This document shows, piece by piece, positions 1 to 9,100 of a DNA stretch of 64,000 nt. The notes beneath the pieces are model-generated. The model saw only the letters and a program-made list of their open reading frames with translations, was not told the origin of the DNA and did no database searches. Made by a program: the position numbers and the translations under genes. Source of the DNA: Streptomyces europaeiscabiei (GTDB lineage Bacteria; Actinomycetota; Actinomycetes; Streptomycetales; Streptomycetaceae); contig NZ_CP107841.1 in assembly GCF_036346855.1 (NCBI RefSeq), forward strand, positions 7,630,001 through 7,694,000, written 5' to 3'. Positions within the stretch are counted from its first letter, which is position 1. Each line of letters begins with the position of its first letter.

Positions 1-1492
1 GCTGCAGCTCTCCGGCGACATCACCTACTCCCTGCCCTCGCTCGACCTCCTGGAGCGGGGCGGCCCCGGCAAGACGCGCAGCGCGGCCAACGACGCCATA
101 GTGGCCTCCCTCTCGAACGTGTTCTCCGAGTTCAAGGTCGACGCCTCCGTCACCGGCTTCACCCGCGGGCCGACGGTCACCCGCTACGAGGTCGAGCTGG
201 GCCCGGCGGTCAAGGTCGAGCGGATCACCGCGCTGACCAAGAACATCGCCTATGCCGTCGCCAGCCCGGACGTACGGATCATCAGCCCCATCCCCGGCAA
301 GTCGGCCGTCGGTATCGAGATCCCCAACACCGACCGCGAGATGGTCAACCTCGGTGACGTCCTGCGCCTCGCGGACGCGGCCGAGGACGACCACCCGATG
401 CTGGTCGCGCTCGGCAAGGACGTCGAGGGCGGCTATGTGATGGCCAACCTGGCGAAGATGCCGCATGTGCTCGTCGCGGGTGCGACCGGCTCGGGCAAAT
501 CGTCGTGCATCAACTGCCTGATCACCTCGGTCATGGTCCGTGCGACCCCCGAGGACGTCCGTATGGTCCTCGTCGACCCCAAGCGCGTCGAGCTGACCGC
601 CTACGAGGGCATCCCGCACCTGATCACGCCGATCATCACCAACCCCAAGCGGGCCGCCGAGGCGCTCCAGTGGGTCGTGCGCGAGATGGACCTGCGCTAC
701 GACGACCTGGCCGCGTTCGGCTACCGGCACATCGACGACTTCAACGAGGCGATCAGGAACGGCAAGGTCAAGCTGCCCGAGGGCAGTGAGCGCGAGCTCC
801 AGCCGTACCCGTACCTGCTGGTGATCGTGGACGAGCTCGCCGACCTCATGATGGTCGCGCCGCGGGACGTCGAGGACGCGATCGTGCGCATCACACAGCT
901 CGCGCGCGCGGCCGGCATCCACCTGGTGCTCGCCACGCAGCGGCCGTCCGTGGACGTCGTCACCGGTCTGATCAAGGCGAACGTCCCCTCGCGGCTCGCC
1001 TTCGCCACCTCCTCCCTCGCCGACTCACGCGTCATCCTCGACCAGCCCGGCGCCGAGAAGCTGATCGGCAAGGGCGACGGACTGTTCCTGCCGATGGGGG
1101 CGAACAAGCCGACCCGCATGCAGGGCGCGTTCGTGACCGAGGACGAGGTCGCGGCGATCGTCCAGCACTGCAAGGACCAGATGGCTCCCGTCTTCCGGGA
1201 CGACGTCACCGTGGGCACCAAGCAGAAGAAGGAGATCGACGAGGAGATCGGCGACGACCTCGACCTGCTGTGCCAGGCGGCCGAACTGGTCGTCTCCACC
1301 CAGTTCGGTTCGACCTCCATGCTCCAGCGCAAGCTGCGCGTCGGCTTCGCCAAGGCAGGGCGGCTCATGGACCTCATGGAGTCCCGGGGCATCGTGGGGC
1401 CGAGCGAGGGCTCCAAGGCACGTGACGTTCTTGTGAAACCCGACGAGCTGGACGGCGTGCTGGCCGTGATCCGGGGGGAGACTGGGGAGTAA
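1..1492 (+). CDS. ftsK: DNA translocase FtsK, C-terminal part (5' end outside window)
   Basis: Septal DNA pump that clears chromosomes from the closing division or sporulation septum. Reading frame 2 is open from the first base and encodes a linker with YSLPSLDLL before the first internal Met, so the gene is cut by the window edge and does not start at 101. The motor domain has a Walker A motif (GATGSGKSS, near nt 480-505), Walker B ([12 protein letters not shown], near nt 818-850) and [10 protein letters not shown]. The last ~65 residues form the winged-helix gamma domain that reads KOPS-type DNA motifs ([20 protein letters not shown] region). Membrane segments would lie upstream. The stop is TAA at 1490-1492. 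Family assignment is secure. Confidence 0.97.
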   Translation, partial: LQLSGDITYSLPSLDLLERGGPGKTRSAANDAIVASLSNVFSEFKVDASVTGFTRGPTVTRYEVELGPAVKVERITALTKNIAYAVASPDVRIISPIPGKSAVGIEIPNTDREMVNLGDVLRLADAAEDDHPMLVALGKDVEGGYVMANLAKMPHVLVAGATGSGKSSCINCLITSVMVRATPEDVRMVLVDPKRVELTAYEGIPHLITPIITNPKRAAEALQWVVREMDLRYDDLAAFGYRHIDDFNEAIRNGKVKLPEGSERELQPYPYLLVIVDELADLMMVAPRDVEDAIVRITQLARAAGIHLVLATQRPSVDVVTGLIKANVPSRLAFATSSLADSRVILDQPGAEKLIGKGDGLFLPMGANKPTRMQGAFVTEDEVAAIVQHCKDQMAPVFRDDVTVGTKQKKEIDEEIGDDLDLLCQAAELVVSTQFGSTSMLQRKLRVGFAKAGRLMDLMESRGIVGPSEGSKARDVLVKPDELDGVLAVIRGETGE

Positions 1493-1568
1493 GGGCCGCA
1501 GCGGGATCGCGGAGGGGCGTGACAGGAGCGCACGACAGGGGAAAACCGGTTGTCCGGCGGGCGGAACG

Positions 1569-1589
1569 CGGATGCAATTACGGCATCCG
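1569..1589 (+). terminator. Small hairpin downstream of ftsK
   Basis: Inverted repeat CGGATGC / GCATCCG with a 7-nt loop, 77 nt past the ftsK stop. The stem is only 7 bp and there is no T-run, so termination is a guess. The rest of the 1493-1817 intergenic stretch shows only the candidate promoter listed next. Confidence 0.3.
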
Positions 1590-1744
1590 GGTATTCGAAC
1601 GTGACTCATCCGTAAGGAAATGGTGAGCAACCGTTTCCCTTCGTCGTACGTCAAGTTGGACGAGGGGACAGCCTCGTGCCCCACACCCTCACCACCAGCA
1701 GGATGTCCGGCCATTCTGATGGCGTACAAAGTCCCACCGCCCGG

Positions 1745-1775
1745 TTGCCCCACCCTTTCGTACCCCCCCTAGACT
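1745..1775 (+). promoter_or_regulatory. Candidate promoter of the RodZ-like gene
   Basis: TTGCCC (1745-1750) and TAGACT (1770-1775) resemble housekeeping -35 and -10 boxes, although the 19-bp spacer is long. TAGACT fits the Streptomyces TANNNT -10 well. Transcription would start about 35 nt before the GTG at 1818. Confidence 0.4.
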
Positions 1776-1817
1776 GAACCTCCAGCACAGGTGGCTACAC
1801 GCTCGAAAGGCGCCCCC

Positions 1818-2681
1818 GTGTCCATCGGCAACTCCCCTGACGGCAACTTCCCCGAAGACGAGCGTCCGTTCGAAGACGACCGTGACGAACGCATGGCGGA
1901 ACGCCCCTCGATCGGCCGTGCTCTCCAGCAGGCTCGCATCGCGGCCGGGCTGACCGTCGACGACGTCAGCAACGCCACCCGGGTCCGCATCGCCATCGTG
2001 CACGCGATCGAGCAGGACGACTTCACCCCCTGCGGTGGCGATGTCTACGCCCGCGGTCACCTCCGCACCCTCGCGCGCGCCGTGCGCACCGACCCCGTCC
2101 CCCTGCTCGAGCAGTACGACGAGGCCCACGGCGGGCGGCCCGCGCCGACCCCGGCGGCCCCGATGTTCGAGGCGGAACGGATCCGTCCCGAGCGGCGCGG
2201 CCCCAACTGGACCGCCGCCATGGTCGCCGCGATCGTCGCGGTGATCGGCTTCGTCGGCTTCACCGCCTTCGACCGCGGGGACGACGGCGACGCCACGCAG
2301 GTCGCCGAGGGCTCCACGCCGACCACCAGCAAGCCCGCCTCGCCCACGCCCAAGGCCGACAAGCCCGACGCCGATCCGAAGCCCGACCCCACGGACAGCG
2401 CCATCGCGGCCGCGCCCCGCGACAAGGTGACCGTACGGGTCAGCGCCTCCGACGGCCGCAGCTGGATCTCCGCCAAGGACCACAACGGCCGGTTCCTGTG
2501 GGACGGACTCCTCAAGCAGGGCGAGTCCAAGACCTTCCAGGACGGCTCCAAGATCGACCTCGTCCTCGGTGACGCCGGGGCCGTCCAGCTCTACGTCAAC
2601 GGCAAGAAGATCGAGGACGACTTCCAGCCCGGCCAGGTCGAACGCCTGACGTACACGAAGGGCGACCCCGAGGTCGGCTGA
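1818..2681 (+). CDS. RodZ-like helix-turn-helix membrane protein
   Basis: Cytoplasmic HTH_25-type domain (about residues 25-95, ERPSIGRALQQARIAAGL...), a proline-rich linker, one transmembrane helix (AAMVAAIVAVIGFVGFTAF), then a Thr/Pro/Lys-rich linker and a DUF4115-like beta domain ending in VERLTYTKGDPEVG. This architecture is that of RodZ, which links MreB to the wall synthesis complex in rods; the role in a tip-growing actinomycete is less clear. The GTG at 1818 is preferred because GAAAGG lies 7 nt upstream; an upstream GTG at 1791 would add nine residues. A terminator follows, so it looks monocistronic. Confidence 0.85.
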   Translation: MSIGNSPDGNFPEDERPFEDDRDERMAERPSIGRALQQARIAAGLTVDDVSNATRVRIAIVHAIEQDDFTPCGGDVYARGHLRTLARAVRTDPVPLLEQYDEAHGGRPAPTPAAPMFEAERIRPERRGPNWTAAMVAAIVAVIGFVGFTAFDRGDDGDATQVAEGSTPTTSKPASPTPKADKPDADPKPDPTDSAIAAAPRDKVTVRVSASDGRSWISAKDHNGRFLWDGLLKQGESKTFQDGSKIDLVLGDAGAVQLYVNGKKIEDDFQPGQVERLTYTKGDPEVG

Positions 2682-2738
2682 GCCTTCGGAACGTCCGGGC
2701 CACGGATGTACGGACGATTCGAAGGAAAGCGCGTGAAC

Positions 2739-2764
2739 GGGGTTGGCCAAGATCGGCCAACCCC
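2739..2764 (+). terminator. Perfect hairpin between the RodZ-like gene and rimO
   Basis: GGGGTTGGCC and GGCCAACCCC form a perfect 10-bp stem around the 6-nt loop AAGATC, 57 nt after the preceding stop. There is no T-run, which is common for Streptomyces terminators. Confidence 0.7.
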
Positions 2765-2805
2765 GTCGACGTGGGCTGTCAGTCGGACGAAGTAGTCTTG
2801 AGCCC

Positions 2806-4287
2806 ATGCCTGAACGCCGTACCGTCGCACTCGTCACTCTTGGCTGCGCCCGTAACGAGGTGGACTCGGAGGAGCTCGCAGGCCGCTTGGAGGCGGACGG
2901 CTGGGAGCTCGTCGAGGACGCCGAGGAAGCGGACGTCGCGGTCGTCAACACCTGCGGCTTCGTCGAAGCCGCCAAGAAGGACTCCGTCGATGCGCTCCTG
3001 GAGGCCAACGACCTCAAGGGCCACGGCAGAACCCAGGCCGTCGTCGCGGTCGGCTGCATGGCCGAGCGGTACGGCAAGGAGCTCGCCGAGGCGCTGCCCG
3101 AGGCCGACGGCGTGCTCGGCTTCGACGACTACGCGGACATCTCCGACCGCCTGCAGACCATTCTGAACGGCGGCATCCACGCCTCGCACACCCCGCGCGA
3201 CCGGCGCAAGCTGCTGCCGATCAGCCCGGCCGAGCGCCAGGATTCGGCTGCCGAGGTCGCGCTCCCGGGGCATGCCCCCGTCGACCTTCCGGACGGCCTC
3301 GCTCCGGCCTCCGGGCCGCGTTCGCCACTGCGCCGCCGCCTGGACGGCTCGCCCGTCGCCTCCGTGAAGCTGGCCTCGGGCTGCGACCGCCGCTGCTCCT
3401 TCTGCGCCATCCCGTCCTTCCGCGGCTCCTTCATCTCCCGCCGCCCCTCGGACGTGCTGAACGAGACACGCTGGCTGGCCGAGCAGGGCGTCAAGGAGGT
3501 CATGCTGGTCTCCGAGAACAACACCTCGTACGGCAAGGACCTGGGCGACATCCGGCTCCTGGAGTCCCTGCTGCCCGAGCTCGCCGAGGTCGACGGCATC
3601 GAGCGGGTGCGTGTGAGCTACCTCCAGCCCGCCGAGATGCGGCCCGGCCTCATCGACGTGCTCACCTCCACGCCCAAGGTCGTGCCCTACTTCGACCTCT
3701 CCTTCCAGCACTCCGCCCCGGCCGTGCTGCGCTCGATGCGCCGCTTCGGCGACACCGACCGCTTCCTGGAGCTGCTCGACACCATCCGCGGCAAGGCACC
3801 CGAGGCCGGCGTGCGGTCCAACTTCATCGTGGGCTTCCCCGGCGAGACCGAGGACGACCTCGCGGAGCTGGAGCGGTTCCTGAACGGCGCGAGACTGGAC
3901 GCGATCGGCGTCTTCGGGTACTCCGACGAGGAGGGCACCGAAGCGGCGACGTACGAGAACAAGCTGGCCGAGGACGTGGTGGCCGAGCGGCTCGCGCGGG
4001 TTTCGAGGCTGGCCGAGGAGCTGGTCTCGCAGCGTGCCGAGGAACGCGTCGGGCAGACCGTGCACGTGCTGGTCGAGTCGGTCGACGGCGAAGAGGGTGC
4101 CTACGGCCGCGGCGCTCACCAGGCGCCCGAGACGGACGGCCAGGTGCTGTTCACGAGCGGCGAGGGGCTGAGCGTCGGCCTTGTGGTCGAGGCCAAGGTG
4201 GTCGGCACGGAAGGCGTCGACCTGGTGGCCGAGGTGCTGCCGGGTTCGCTCGGCTCCCTCGTGTGTACTGAGGAGGCGGCCAGATGA
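2806..4287 (+). CDS. rimO: Ribosomal protein uS12 Asp methylthiotransferase RimO
   Basis: Radical-SAM enzyme that adds a methylthio group to an Asp of ribosomal protein S12. The N-terminal methylthiotransferase domain has its three [4Fe-4S] cysteines (C14, C50, C84). The radical-SAM cysteines are C193, C197 and C200 (CDRRCSFC), and a TRAM domain closes the protein ([20 protein letters not shown]). A ~55-residue loop between the first two domains is longer than in E. coli. 493 aa from the ATG at 2806; a TTG at 2743 lies inside the upstream terminator and is rejected. TAGTCT ends 7 nt before the ATG and no SD is visible, so the mRNA may be leaderless. The 3' end overlaps pgsA by 4 nt (ATGA). 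Confidence 0.95.
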   Translation: MPERRTVALVTLGCARNEVDSEELAGRLEADGWELVEDAEEADVAVVNTCGFVEAAKKDSVDALLEANDLKGHGRTQAVVAVGCMAERYGKELAEALPEADGVLGFDDYADISDRLQTILNGGIHASHTPRDRRKLLPISPAERQDSAAEVALPGHAPVDLPDGLAPASGPRSPLRRRLDGSPVASVKLASGCDRRCSFCAIPSFRGSFISRRPSDVLNETRWLAEQGVKEVMLVSENNTSYGKDLGDIRLLESLLPELAEVDGIERVRVSYLQPAEMRPGLIDVLTSTPKVVPYFDLSFQHSAPAVLRSMRRFGDTDRFLELLDTIRGKAPEAGVRSNFIVGFPGETEDDLAELERFLNGARLDAIGVFGYSDEEGTEAATYENKLAEDVVAERLARVSRLAEELVSQRAEERVGQTVHVLVESVDGEEGAYGRGAHQAPETDGQVLFTSGEGLSVGLVVEAKVVGTEGVDLVAEVLPGSLGSLVCTEEAAR

Positions 4288-5015
4288 CGGGAGCCCCGGC
4301 ATCCGCGGCGGGCGGCCCTCCCGGCGCCAAGGGCGCGACGAGCGCCTCCGGCGTTCCCGGCGCCCCGAGCGCTGCCGGGGATACGCGGCCCGTGCGTGGC
4401 GGGAAGCTGGGAGCTGCCGCCGTCAACCAGGCCAGCCTCTGGAACATCGCGAACATCCTGACCATGGTCCGCCTGGTCCTCGTACCGGGCTTCGTCGCGC
4501 TGATGCTCATGGACGGCGGGTACGACCCGGTCTGGCGGGCCTGGGCCTGGGCCGCCTTCGCCGTCGCCATGATCACCGACATCTTCGACGGCCACCTGGC
4601 CCGCACGTACGACCTCGTCACCGACTTCGGGAAGATCGCCGATCCCATCGCCGACAAGGCGATCATGGGTGCCGCGCTGATCTGCCTGTCCTCCCTCGGC
4701 GATCTGCCGTGGTGGGTGACGGGGGTGATCCTCGGCCGGGAACTCGGGATCACGCTTCTGCGCTTCGTCGTCATCCGGTACGGGGTCATCCCGGCGAGCC
4801 GCGGCGGCAAGCTGAAGACCCTGACCCAGGGCATCGCCGTCGGGATGTACGTCCTGGCGCTGGAGGGCCCCCTGGCCACCCTGAGGTGGTGGGTGATGGC
4901 CGCGGCGGTCATTCTGACCGTAGTCACCGGACTTGACTATGTGAGACAGGCCATTGTGCTGCGCCGGAGCGGGACCGCCGAGCGCGAAGCCGCAGCGGAG
5001 GGAGCGGAGCGTTGA
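4284..5015 (+). CDS. pgsA: CDP-diacylglycerol-glycerol-3-phosphate 3-phosphatidyltransferase
   Basis: Makes phosphatidylglycerophosphate, the precursor of phosphatidylglycerol and cardiolipin, at the membrane. The CDP-alcohol phosphotransferase signature D-x2-DG-x2-AR-x8-G-x3-D-x3-D is complete (D99, D102-G103, A106-R107, G116, D120, D124). About 50 N-terminal residues are low-complexity Ala/Gly/Pro, followed by several hydrophobic helices. The ATG overlaps the rimO stop by 4 nt and the 3' end overlaps the cinA TTG, so translation of the three genes is probably coupled. pgsA-cinA-clgR is a conserved actinobacterial order. Confidence 0.93.
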   Translation: MTGAPASAAGGPPGAKGATSASGVPGAPSAAGDTRPVRGGKLGAAAVNQASLWNIANILTMVRLVLVPGFVALMLMDGGYDPVWRAWAWAAFAVAMITDIFDGHLARTYDLVTDFGKIADPIADKAIMGAALICLSSLGDLPWWVTGVILGRELGITLLRFVVIRYGVIPASRGGKLKTLTQGIAVGMYVLALEGPLATLRWWVMAAAVILTVVTGLDYVRQAIVLRRSGTAEREAAAEGAER

Positions 5016-5557
5016 CTTCCACGGCCGCCGAAGTGCTGCGACTACTGACAGTGAAGGGTGAGACGCTCGCTGTCGCGGAGTCGTTGACCGGCGGTCTGGT
5101 CGCGGCCGAACTCACTGCGGTCCCCGGGGCCTCCCAGGCGTTCCGGGGCTCGGTCACCGCGTACGCCACGGAGCTCAAGCACCAGTTGCTCGATGTCGAC
5201 GCCACTCTCCTGGACCAGCATGGAGCGGTGGATCCGCAGGTCGCGGTGCAGATGGCGGAGGGCGTCCGCAAGGCGCTCGGCGCCGACTGGGGAATTTCGA
5301 CCACCGGTGTCGCGGGCCCGGACCCCCAGGACGGCCGGCCCGTCGGCACGGTCCATGTGGCCGTCGCCGGGCCGGGCGCAGCGGATTCGGGCGTATCAGG
5401 TGGCGGGAAAGTGTCGTCGTTGCGGTTGAACGGCGGCCGGACGGAAATCCGTATGGAGAGTGTACGGAGCGTACTCGCACTGCTTCTTGAGGAGCTTGCG
5501 GGCGAACAGACCGGGAACGAGCGGGCACAGGATACGGAACAGAACGGGGGGACCTGA
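5012..5557 (+). CDS. cinA: CinA C-terminal-domain protein (nicotinamide-nucleotide amidohydrolase)
   Basis: 181 aa, only the C-terminal CinA/PncC domain, which in characterised relatives deamidates NMN for pyridine nucleotide recycling. Typical family stretches are VAESLTGGLVAAELTAVPGAS and GISTTGVAGPDPQDGRPVGTV. The start is TTG at 5012, overlapping the pgsA TGA, with GGAGGGAGCGGAG just upstream. The last ~25 residues are charged and probably disordered. Confidence 0.92.
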   Translation: MTSTAAEVLRLLTVKGETLAVAESLTGGLVAAELTAVPGASQAFRGSVTAYATELKHQLLDVDATLLDQHGAVDPQVAVQMAEGVRKALGADWGISTTGVAGPDPQDGRPVGTVHVAVAGPGAADSGVSGGGKVSSLRLNGGRTEIRMESVRSVLALLLEELAGEQTGNERAQDTEQNGGT

Positions 5558-5666
5558 TGTTTACAGCCCTGAGTGAACACAACAGCGCTCCCCGCACGGC
5601 CGCAGCGCAAGGCGGTACGGTGGGGCGTGAAGGATGCGGCTACGCGGTCCGAGGAGGGAGCCACCG

Positions 5667-6044
5667 ATGATTCTGCTCCGTCGCCTGCTTGGTGACGTGC
5701 TGCGTCGGCAGCGCCAGCGCCAGGGCCGTACTCTGCGCGAAGTCTCCTCGTCCGCCCGAGTCTCACTCGGCTATCTCTCCGAGGTGGAGCGGGGGCAGAA
5801 GGAGGCATCCTCCGAGCTGCTCTCCGCCATTTGCGACGCGCTGGACGTACGGATGTCCGAGCTCATGCGGGAAGTGAGTGACGAGCTCGCCCTTGCCGAG
5901 CTGGCCCAGTCCGCAGCTGTCACCGAGCCGGTGCCAGCACCAGTACGTCGACCGATGCTCAACTCCGTGTCGGTGGCCGGCGTGCCGCCGGAGCGGGTCA
6001 CGATCAAGGCGCCTGCCGAAGCGGTGGACGTCGTCGCGGCCTGA
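5667..6044 (+). CDS. clgR: Cro/C1-type HTH regulator ClgR
   Basis: 125 aa. The HTH domain covers about residues 8-62 ([20 protein letters not shown], then [20 protein letters not shown]). The place after pgsA-cinA and the length match ClgR, the activator of clp and lon protease genes. In Streptomyces, ClgR/PopR-type regulators are reported to be ClpP substrates recognised through C-terminal alanines; this protein ends in VDVVAA, which fits, although turnover here is inferred. ATG 5667 is preceded by GAGGAGGGAG. An in-frame upstream start at 5634 would add 11 residues but lacks that SD. Confidence 0.88.
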   Translation: MILLRRLLGDVLRRQRQRQGRTLREVSSSARVSLGYLSEVERGQKEASSELLSAICDALDVRMSELMREVSDELALAELAQSAAVTEPVPAPVRRPMLNSVSVAGVPPERVTIKAPAEAVDVVAA

Positions 6045-6106
6045 CCCGCCGCGACTGTCCGCGTGAGGTGCGGCGCGCGCCGGTGAAGAGGTAGAAGCGA
6101 AGAGTG

Positions 6107-6156
6107 AGCCCCGGCCGGGGCCTCCAGGGAGACCTGGGGCGCCGACCGGGGCTTTT
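6107..6156 (+). terminator. Terminator after clgR with T-run
   Basis: AGCCCCGGCCGG (6107-6118) pairs with CCGACCGGGGCT (6142-6153) with one G-T pair, followed by TTTT. A shorter hairpin (CCAGG...CCTGG) sits in the loop. Confidence 0.8.
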
Positions 6157-6297
6157 GCGTTGCGCCGGTCGGGGAGATCAGGGCCCCGGGGCTCCCGTTT
6201 GCCGGGGTGGTGGTGTGCGGTCATGGTGGAGGTGCGGGAACGGGGTCGTACGGGCGCACACGGTCGTACGGTCGTCTGAAGAAACCGGAGCTTGCCG

Positions 6298-6768
6298 ATG
6301 TACGTCGTGAAGAGCCCGCTGTCCGAGGCCGATCTCAAGACCGTCTCCGAGGCGCTGCAGGGCGCCCTGGTCGATCTCGTCGACCTCTCCCTCGTGGCCA
6401 AGCAGATCCACTGGAACGTGGTCGGGCCGCGCTTCCGCTCGGTCCATCTCCAGCTCGACGAGGTCGTGGACACCGCCCGGCTGCACTCCGACACGGTCGC
6501 CGAACGCGCCTCCACCCTCGGTGTCCCGCCGGACGGGCGGGCCGGAACGGTGGCCGGGAGCAGCGGTATCGGCACAATCCCGGACGGCTGGGTCAAGGAC
6601 GCGGACGCGGTGAGGGCCCTGGTGGACGCGCTCGGTGCGGTGATCACCCGGATGCGGACGCGGGTGGAGAGCACCGCGGAGGCGGATCCGGTGAGCCAGG
6701 ACATTTTCATCGGGATCACGGCGGATCTTGAGAAGCACCACTGGATGTTCCAGGCGGAGAACGGGTAG
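6298..6768 (+). CDS. dps: Dps-family ferritin-like DNA-binding protein
   Basis: 156 aa, the typical length for Dps, which forms dodecamers that oxidise and store iron and protect DNA. The inter-subunit ferroxidase residues H38, H50, D54, D65 and E69 keep exactly the spacing of Listeria Dps (H31, H43, D47, D58, E62). ATG 6298 is chosen because GGAG lies 7 nt upstream; TTG 6292 would leave no room for it. Streptomyces encode several Dps proteins; by position this would be the one called DpsC in S. coelicolor, but that letter is from memory. It lies between two non-coding stretches, so it is probably monocistronic. Confidence 0.92.
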   Translation: MYVVKSPLSEADLKTVSEALQGALVDLVDLSLVAKQIHWNVVGPRFRSVHLQLDEVVDTARLHSDTVAERASTLGVPPDGRAGTVAGSSGIGTIPDGWVKDADAVRALVDALGAVITRMRTRVESTAEADPVSQDIFIGITADLEKHHWMFQAENG

Positions 6769-7036
6769 CGCGCGGAGAGTGGGCGGCGCGTGGCGAACGC
6801 GTGCGTGTGCCGGCCTTTCGTGACCGCGTGACCGGTGGGTCGTGCGCCTCCTCGGGGGTGGGCGCGCCGGGGGCGTGAGGTCGGCGGTGAGCGGCTGTGG
6901 GGCGCATCACGCGCCCTGTGGACGCGGTCCCTGTGAGGGGGTCGTGCGTCCCTGTGCCGGTGGTGCGCCCTCTCCGGCCGTGACGAGGGCCGTCTAGCGT
7001 CGTTCTGGGGGCCCGGAGGCCTTGGAGGTGGCGGCC

Positions 7037-7330
7037 ATGCGGATAGTTCGCTGGGGGGCGGCTCTGGGGCTCGGTGCGTTGTGGTGGTGGGGTGTGCTGC
7101 GGCTCGCGCTGGTGCCGGATGCCGGCGCGGTGGAGGGGGCGGTCGCGGCCGGGGGGTGGGGGCTGAGCCTCCTGCCTGTGCACTGCGTGCCGAAGGGGCG
7201 GGCGCTGGGACGGTCGGGGGACGCGTCAGGGGGCGCGGGGGGTGGCCCGGTTCTGGAGGGCGCGGTGGGGGCCGCGGTCACCAGGGCATGGCCACCCCGC
7301 CGTTCGGGCGGAGGATCTGGCCCGTCGTGA
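7037..7330 (+). CDS. Small membrane protein, unknown function
   Basis: 97 aa. One clear N-terminal hydrophobic helix (WGAALGLGALWWWGVLRLAL) is followed by a weaker hydrophobic stretch and a Gly/Ala/Arg-rich tail. GGAGGTG lies 6 nt before the ATG. The 3' end overlaps the convergent SDR gene by about 50 nt, so the last ~17 residues are antisense to SDR coding sequence. No family recognised. 6769-7036 upstream holds no other gene I can support. Confidence 0.55.
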   Translation: MRIVRWGAALGLGALWWWGVLRLALVPDAGAVEGAVAAGGWGLSLLPVHCVPKGRALGRSGDASGGAGGGPVLEGAVGAAVTRAWPPRRSGGGSGPS

Positions 7331-8042
7331 ACGCCGAGGCCTCGGAGGCGAGGTGCAGCACGGCGTGCGCGATGTCGTCGGGCTCGCCGACTCGGCTGAG
7401 CGGTGACAGCCGGGCCATGAAGGACTCCGTCCGCGCCTGTGCCTCGCCGTCGTGGCGGTCGGTCATGGGTGTACGGATCCAGCCCGGGGCCACCGCGTTG
7501 ACGCGGATGCCGTGCGGGCCTACCTCGGTCGCCAGGGTCTTGGTCAGCTGGACCACCGCCGCCTTGGTCACGCCGTAGCAGAGCAGCCCCGGACCCCCGG
7601 TGTCGACGGCGCCGGAGGCCATGGTGACGATGCTGCCCCGCGTCTCGTCGGCGATCATCCGGCGGGCCGCCGCCTGGCAGGCGTGGAGCACACCCTTGAA
7701 GTTGACGCTCCACACCCGTTCGAGATCCTCGTCCCGGGTCTCCAGCACCGGGCTGCTGTGCATGATCCCGGCGATCGCCGCCATCACATGGAGCCGTTCG
7801 CACGAGGCCACGGCCTGCGTCAGCTGGGCGCGGTCGGTGACGTCGAGGTGGTGGGTGCGGGCGGTGCCGTTCCTGGCCTTGATGAGGGTCGCCGTCTCGT
7901 GCAGGCCCTGCGCGTCGCGGTCCGCGCAGTGCACCGTCGCGCCCGCCTCGGCGAGCAGTACGGCCGACGCGCGGCCGATACCGCTGCCGGCGCCGGTGAC
8001 GAACGCGGTGCGGCCGGTGAGGTCGTACGCCGGGATGGGCAT
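7278..8042 (-). CDS. Short-chain dehydrogenase/reductase (SDR)
   Basis: 254 aa classical SDR. The NAD(P)-binding motif TGAGSGIG is at residues 16-23; other family features are the NNAG-equivalent AAIAGI, the catalytic Ser in ASGAV, YGVTK (Tyr and Lys), and the C-terminal GEPDDIAHAVLHLAS...GQILRPNGGVAMPW. Substrate is not predictable. The start is the ATG at 8042: a promoter (TTGACG-18-TACCGT) ends 6 nt before it, and the open frame further upstream runs into nei. It follows nei on the same strand after 32 nt but has its own promoter and operator-like palindrome. Confidence 0.9.
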   Translation of the reverse strand: MPIPAYDLTGRTAFVTGAGSGIGRASAVLLAEAGATVHCADRDAQGLHETATLIKARNGTARTHHLDVTDRAQLTQAVASCERLHVMAAIAGIMHSSPVLETRDEDLERVWSVNFKGVLHACQAAARRMIADETRGSIVTMASGAVDTGGPGLLCYGVTKAAVVQLTKTLATEVGPHGIRVNAVAPGWIRTPMTDRHDGEAQARTESFMARLSPLSRVGEPDDIAHAVLHLASEASAFTTGQILRPNGGVAMPW

Positions 8043-8048
8043 GAGGTG

Positions 8049-8078
8049 ACGGTACGAGCGTTTCTGACGGTCCGTCAA
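8049..8078 (-). promoter_or_regulatory. SDR promoter, probably leaderless, with palindromic operator
   Basis: On the minus strand TTGACG (8078-8073), an 18-nt spacer, then TACCGT (8054-8049) ending 6 nt before the ATG, so transcription would start at or next to the A of ATG. TGACGGtCCGTCA (8065-8077), a perfect 6-bp-arm palindrome with a 1-nt centre, covers the -35 box and suggests a repressor site. Confidence 0.6.
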
Positions 8079-8929
8079 TTGGGTGTACGGCGTTGAACGC
8101 GGGGGTTCGGGCGGGGTGTTCTGGCAGAGCCCGGTGCCGGCGCCGGGCCCGACTGGCAGGTGGGGCACCAGTAGGTGGGGCGTTCGCGGGAGCCGTCGCC
8201 CTGGTCGGCCGCGCGGACGGGGGTGTGGCAGCGAAGGCAGGGACGGGGCGCCCGGCCGTACACGAACAGGTCGTGGTGGCGGCGGCCTGTCGTGTTGCGG
8301 ATCGGGCGGTCGCGGTTGGCTTCGAGGAGTTTCTCGGCGAGCGCGGGCAGCCGGGCGGCGAGGTCCTCGGGGAGGGCGCCGACGGGGACCCAGGGGGTGA
8401 CCCGGAGCAGGAAGCAGAGCTCGCTCTTGTAGACATTGCCGATACCGGCGAGATTGCGCTGGTCCAGGAGGGCCTCGCCGAGGGCACGGGTGGGGTCGCT
8501 CAGGAGGTTGGTGAGGGCCCGGTCGGGGTCCCAGTCCGCGCCGAGCAGGTCGGGGCCGAGGTGGCCGACGGCGTGGTGTTCGTCGGTGGTGCGGATCAAC
8601 TCCAGTACGGGGAGGCGATAGCCGACGGCCGTGCGGTCGGTGTTGCCCAGGATCGCGCGGATCTGGTGTGCCGGGCCGCCGCGCCAGCGCTCGCCGTTGG
8701 CGTACACCTTCCAGGAGCCGTCCATCCGCAGGTGCGAGTGGAGGGTCAGGCCGCCCTCGATGCGGGTGAGGAGGTGCTTGCCGCGGGGCGTCACCTCCAG
8801 GACGGTACGGCCGGTGAGGTCGGCCGTGGCGTACTTCGGTACGCGTAGGTCGGAGCGGGACAGCACCTTGCCGGCGAGGGCGGTGTGGAGTCGTCCCGCC
8901 GCTTGCCAGACGGTGTCACCTTCGGGCAT
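8075..8929 (-). CDS. nei: Nei/Fpg-family DNA glycosylase (endonuclease VIII-like)
   Basis: 284 aa bifunctional glycosylase/AP lyase for oxidised bases. It begins MPEGDTV, with the catalytic Pro2 and Glu3; GDTV favours the Nei over the Fpg branch. The H2TH region is LLDQRNLAGIGNVYKSE, and a C-terminal zinc finger has CLRC...CPTC. A disordered Pro/Arg tail of ~30 residues follows. It lies immediately downstream of lhr on the same strand, an actinobacterial pairing also seen in mycobacteria. Confidence 0.92.
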   Translation of the reverse strand: MPEGDTVWQAAGRLHTALAGKVLSRSDLRVPKYATADLTGRTVLEVTPRGKHLLTRIEGGLTLHSHLRMDGSWKVYANGERWRGGPAHQIRAILGNTDRTAVGYRLPVLELIRTTDEHHAVGHLGPDLLGADWDPDRALTNLLSDPTRALGEALLDQRNLAGIGNVYKSELCFLLRVTPWVPVGALPEDLAARLPALAEKLLEANRDRPIRNTTGRRHHDLFVYGRAPRPCLRCHTPVRAADQGDGSRERPTYWCPTCQSGPAPAPGSARTPRPNPRVQRRTPN

Positions 8930-9100
8930 GGGTCAAGGGTGGCATGGGTTCGGTACCCGGCGCCCACATGGCTCGGGGCAGCGGTTGGGGGGCGGGTGCG
9001 GGGCCGTGAGTGGCCGGTCGCGCCCATGAGACGGAGCCGCATATCGACACAGCCCTGCGGCCCTGATGGGGCCCGGGCCTCGTGACGAGTGGCTCAGTGA

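Noticed and set aside
1620..1772. Possible 50-codon plus-strand ORF before the RodZ-like gene (ATG after AAGGA)
   Set aside because: The SD spacing is too short, the second half loses third-position GC bias, and it runs through the candidate promoter of the next gene.
2779..4302. Long antisense open frame over rimO (507 codons)
   Set aside because: Shadow frame from high GC; composition is Arg/Gly/His-rich without family motifs, while the plus strand is clearly rimO.
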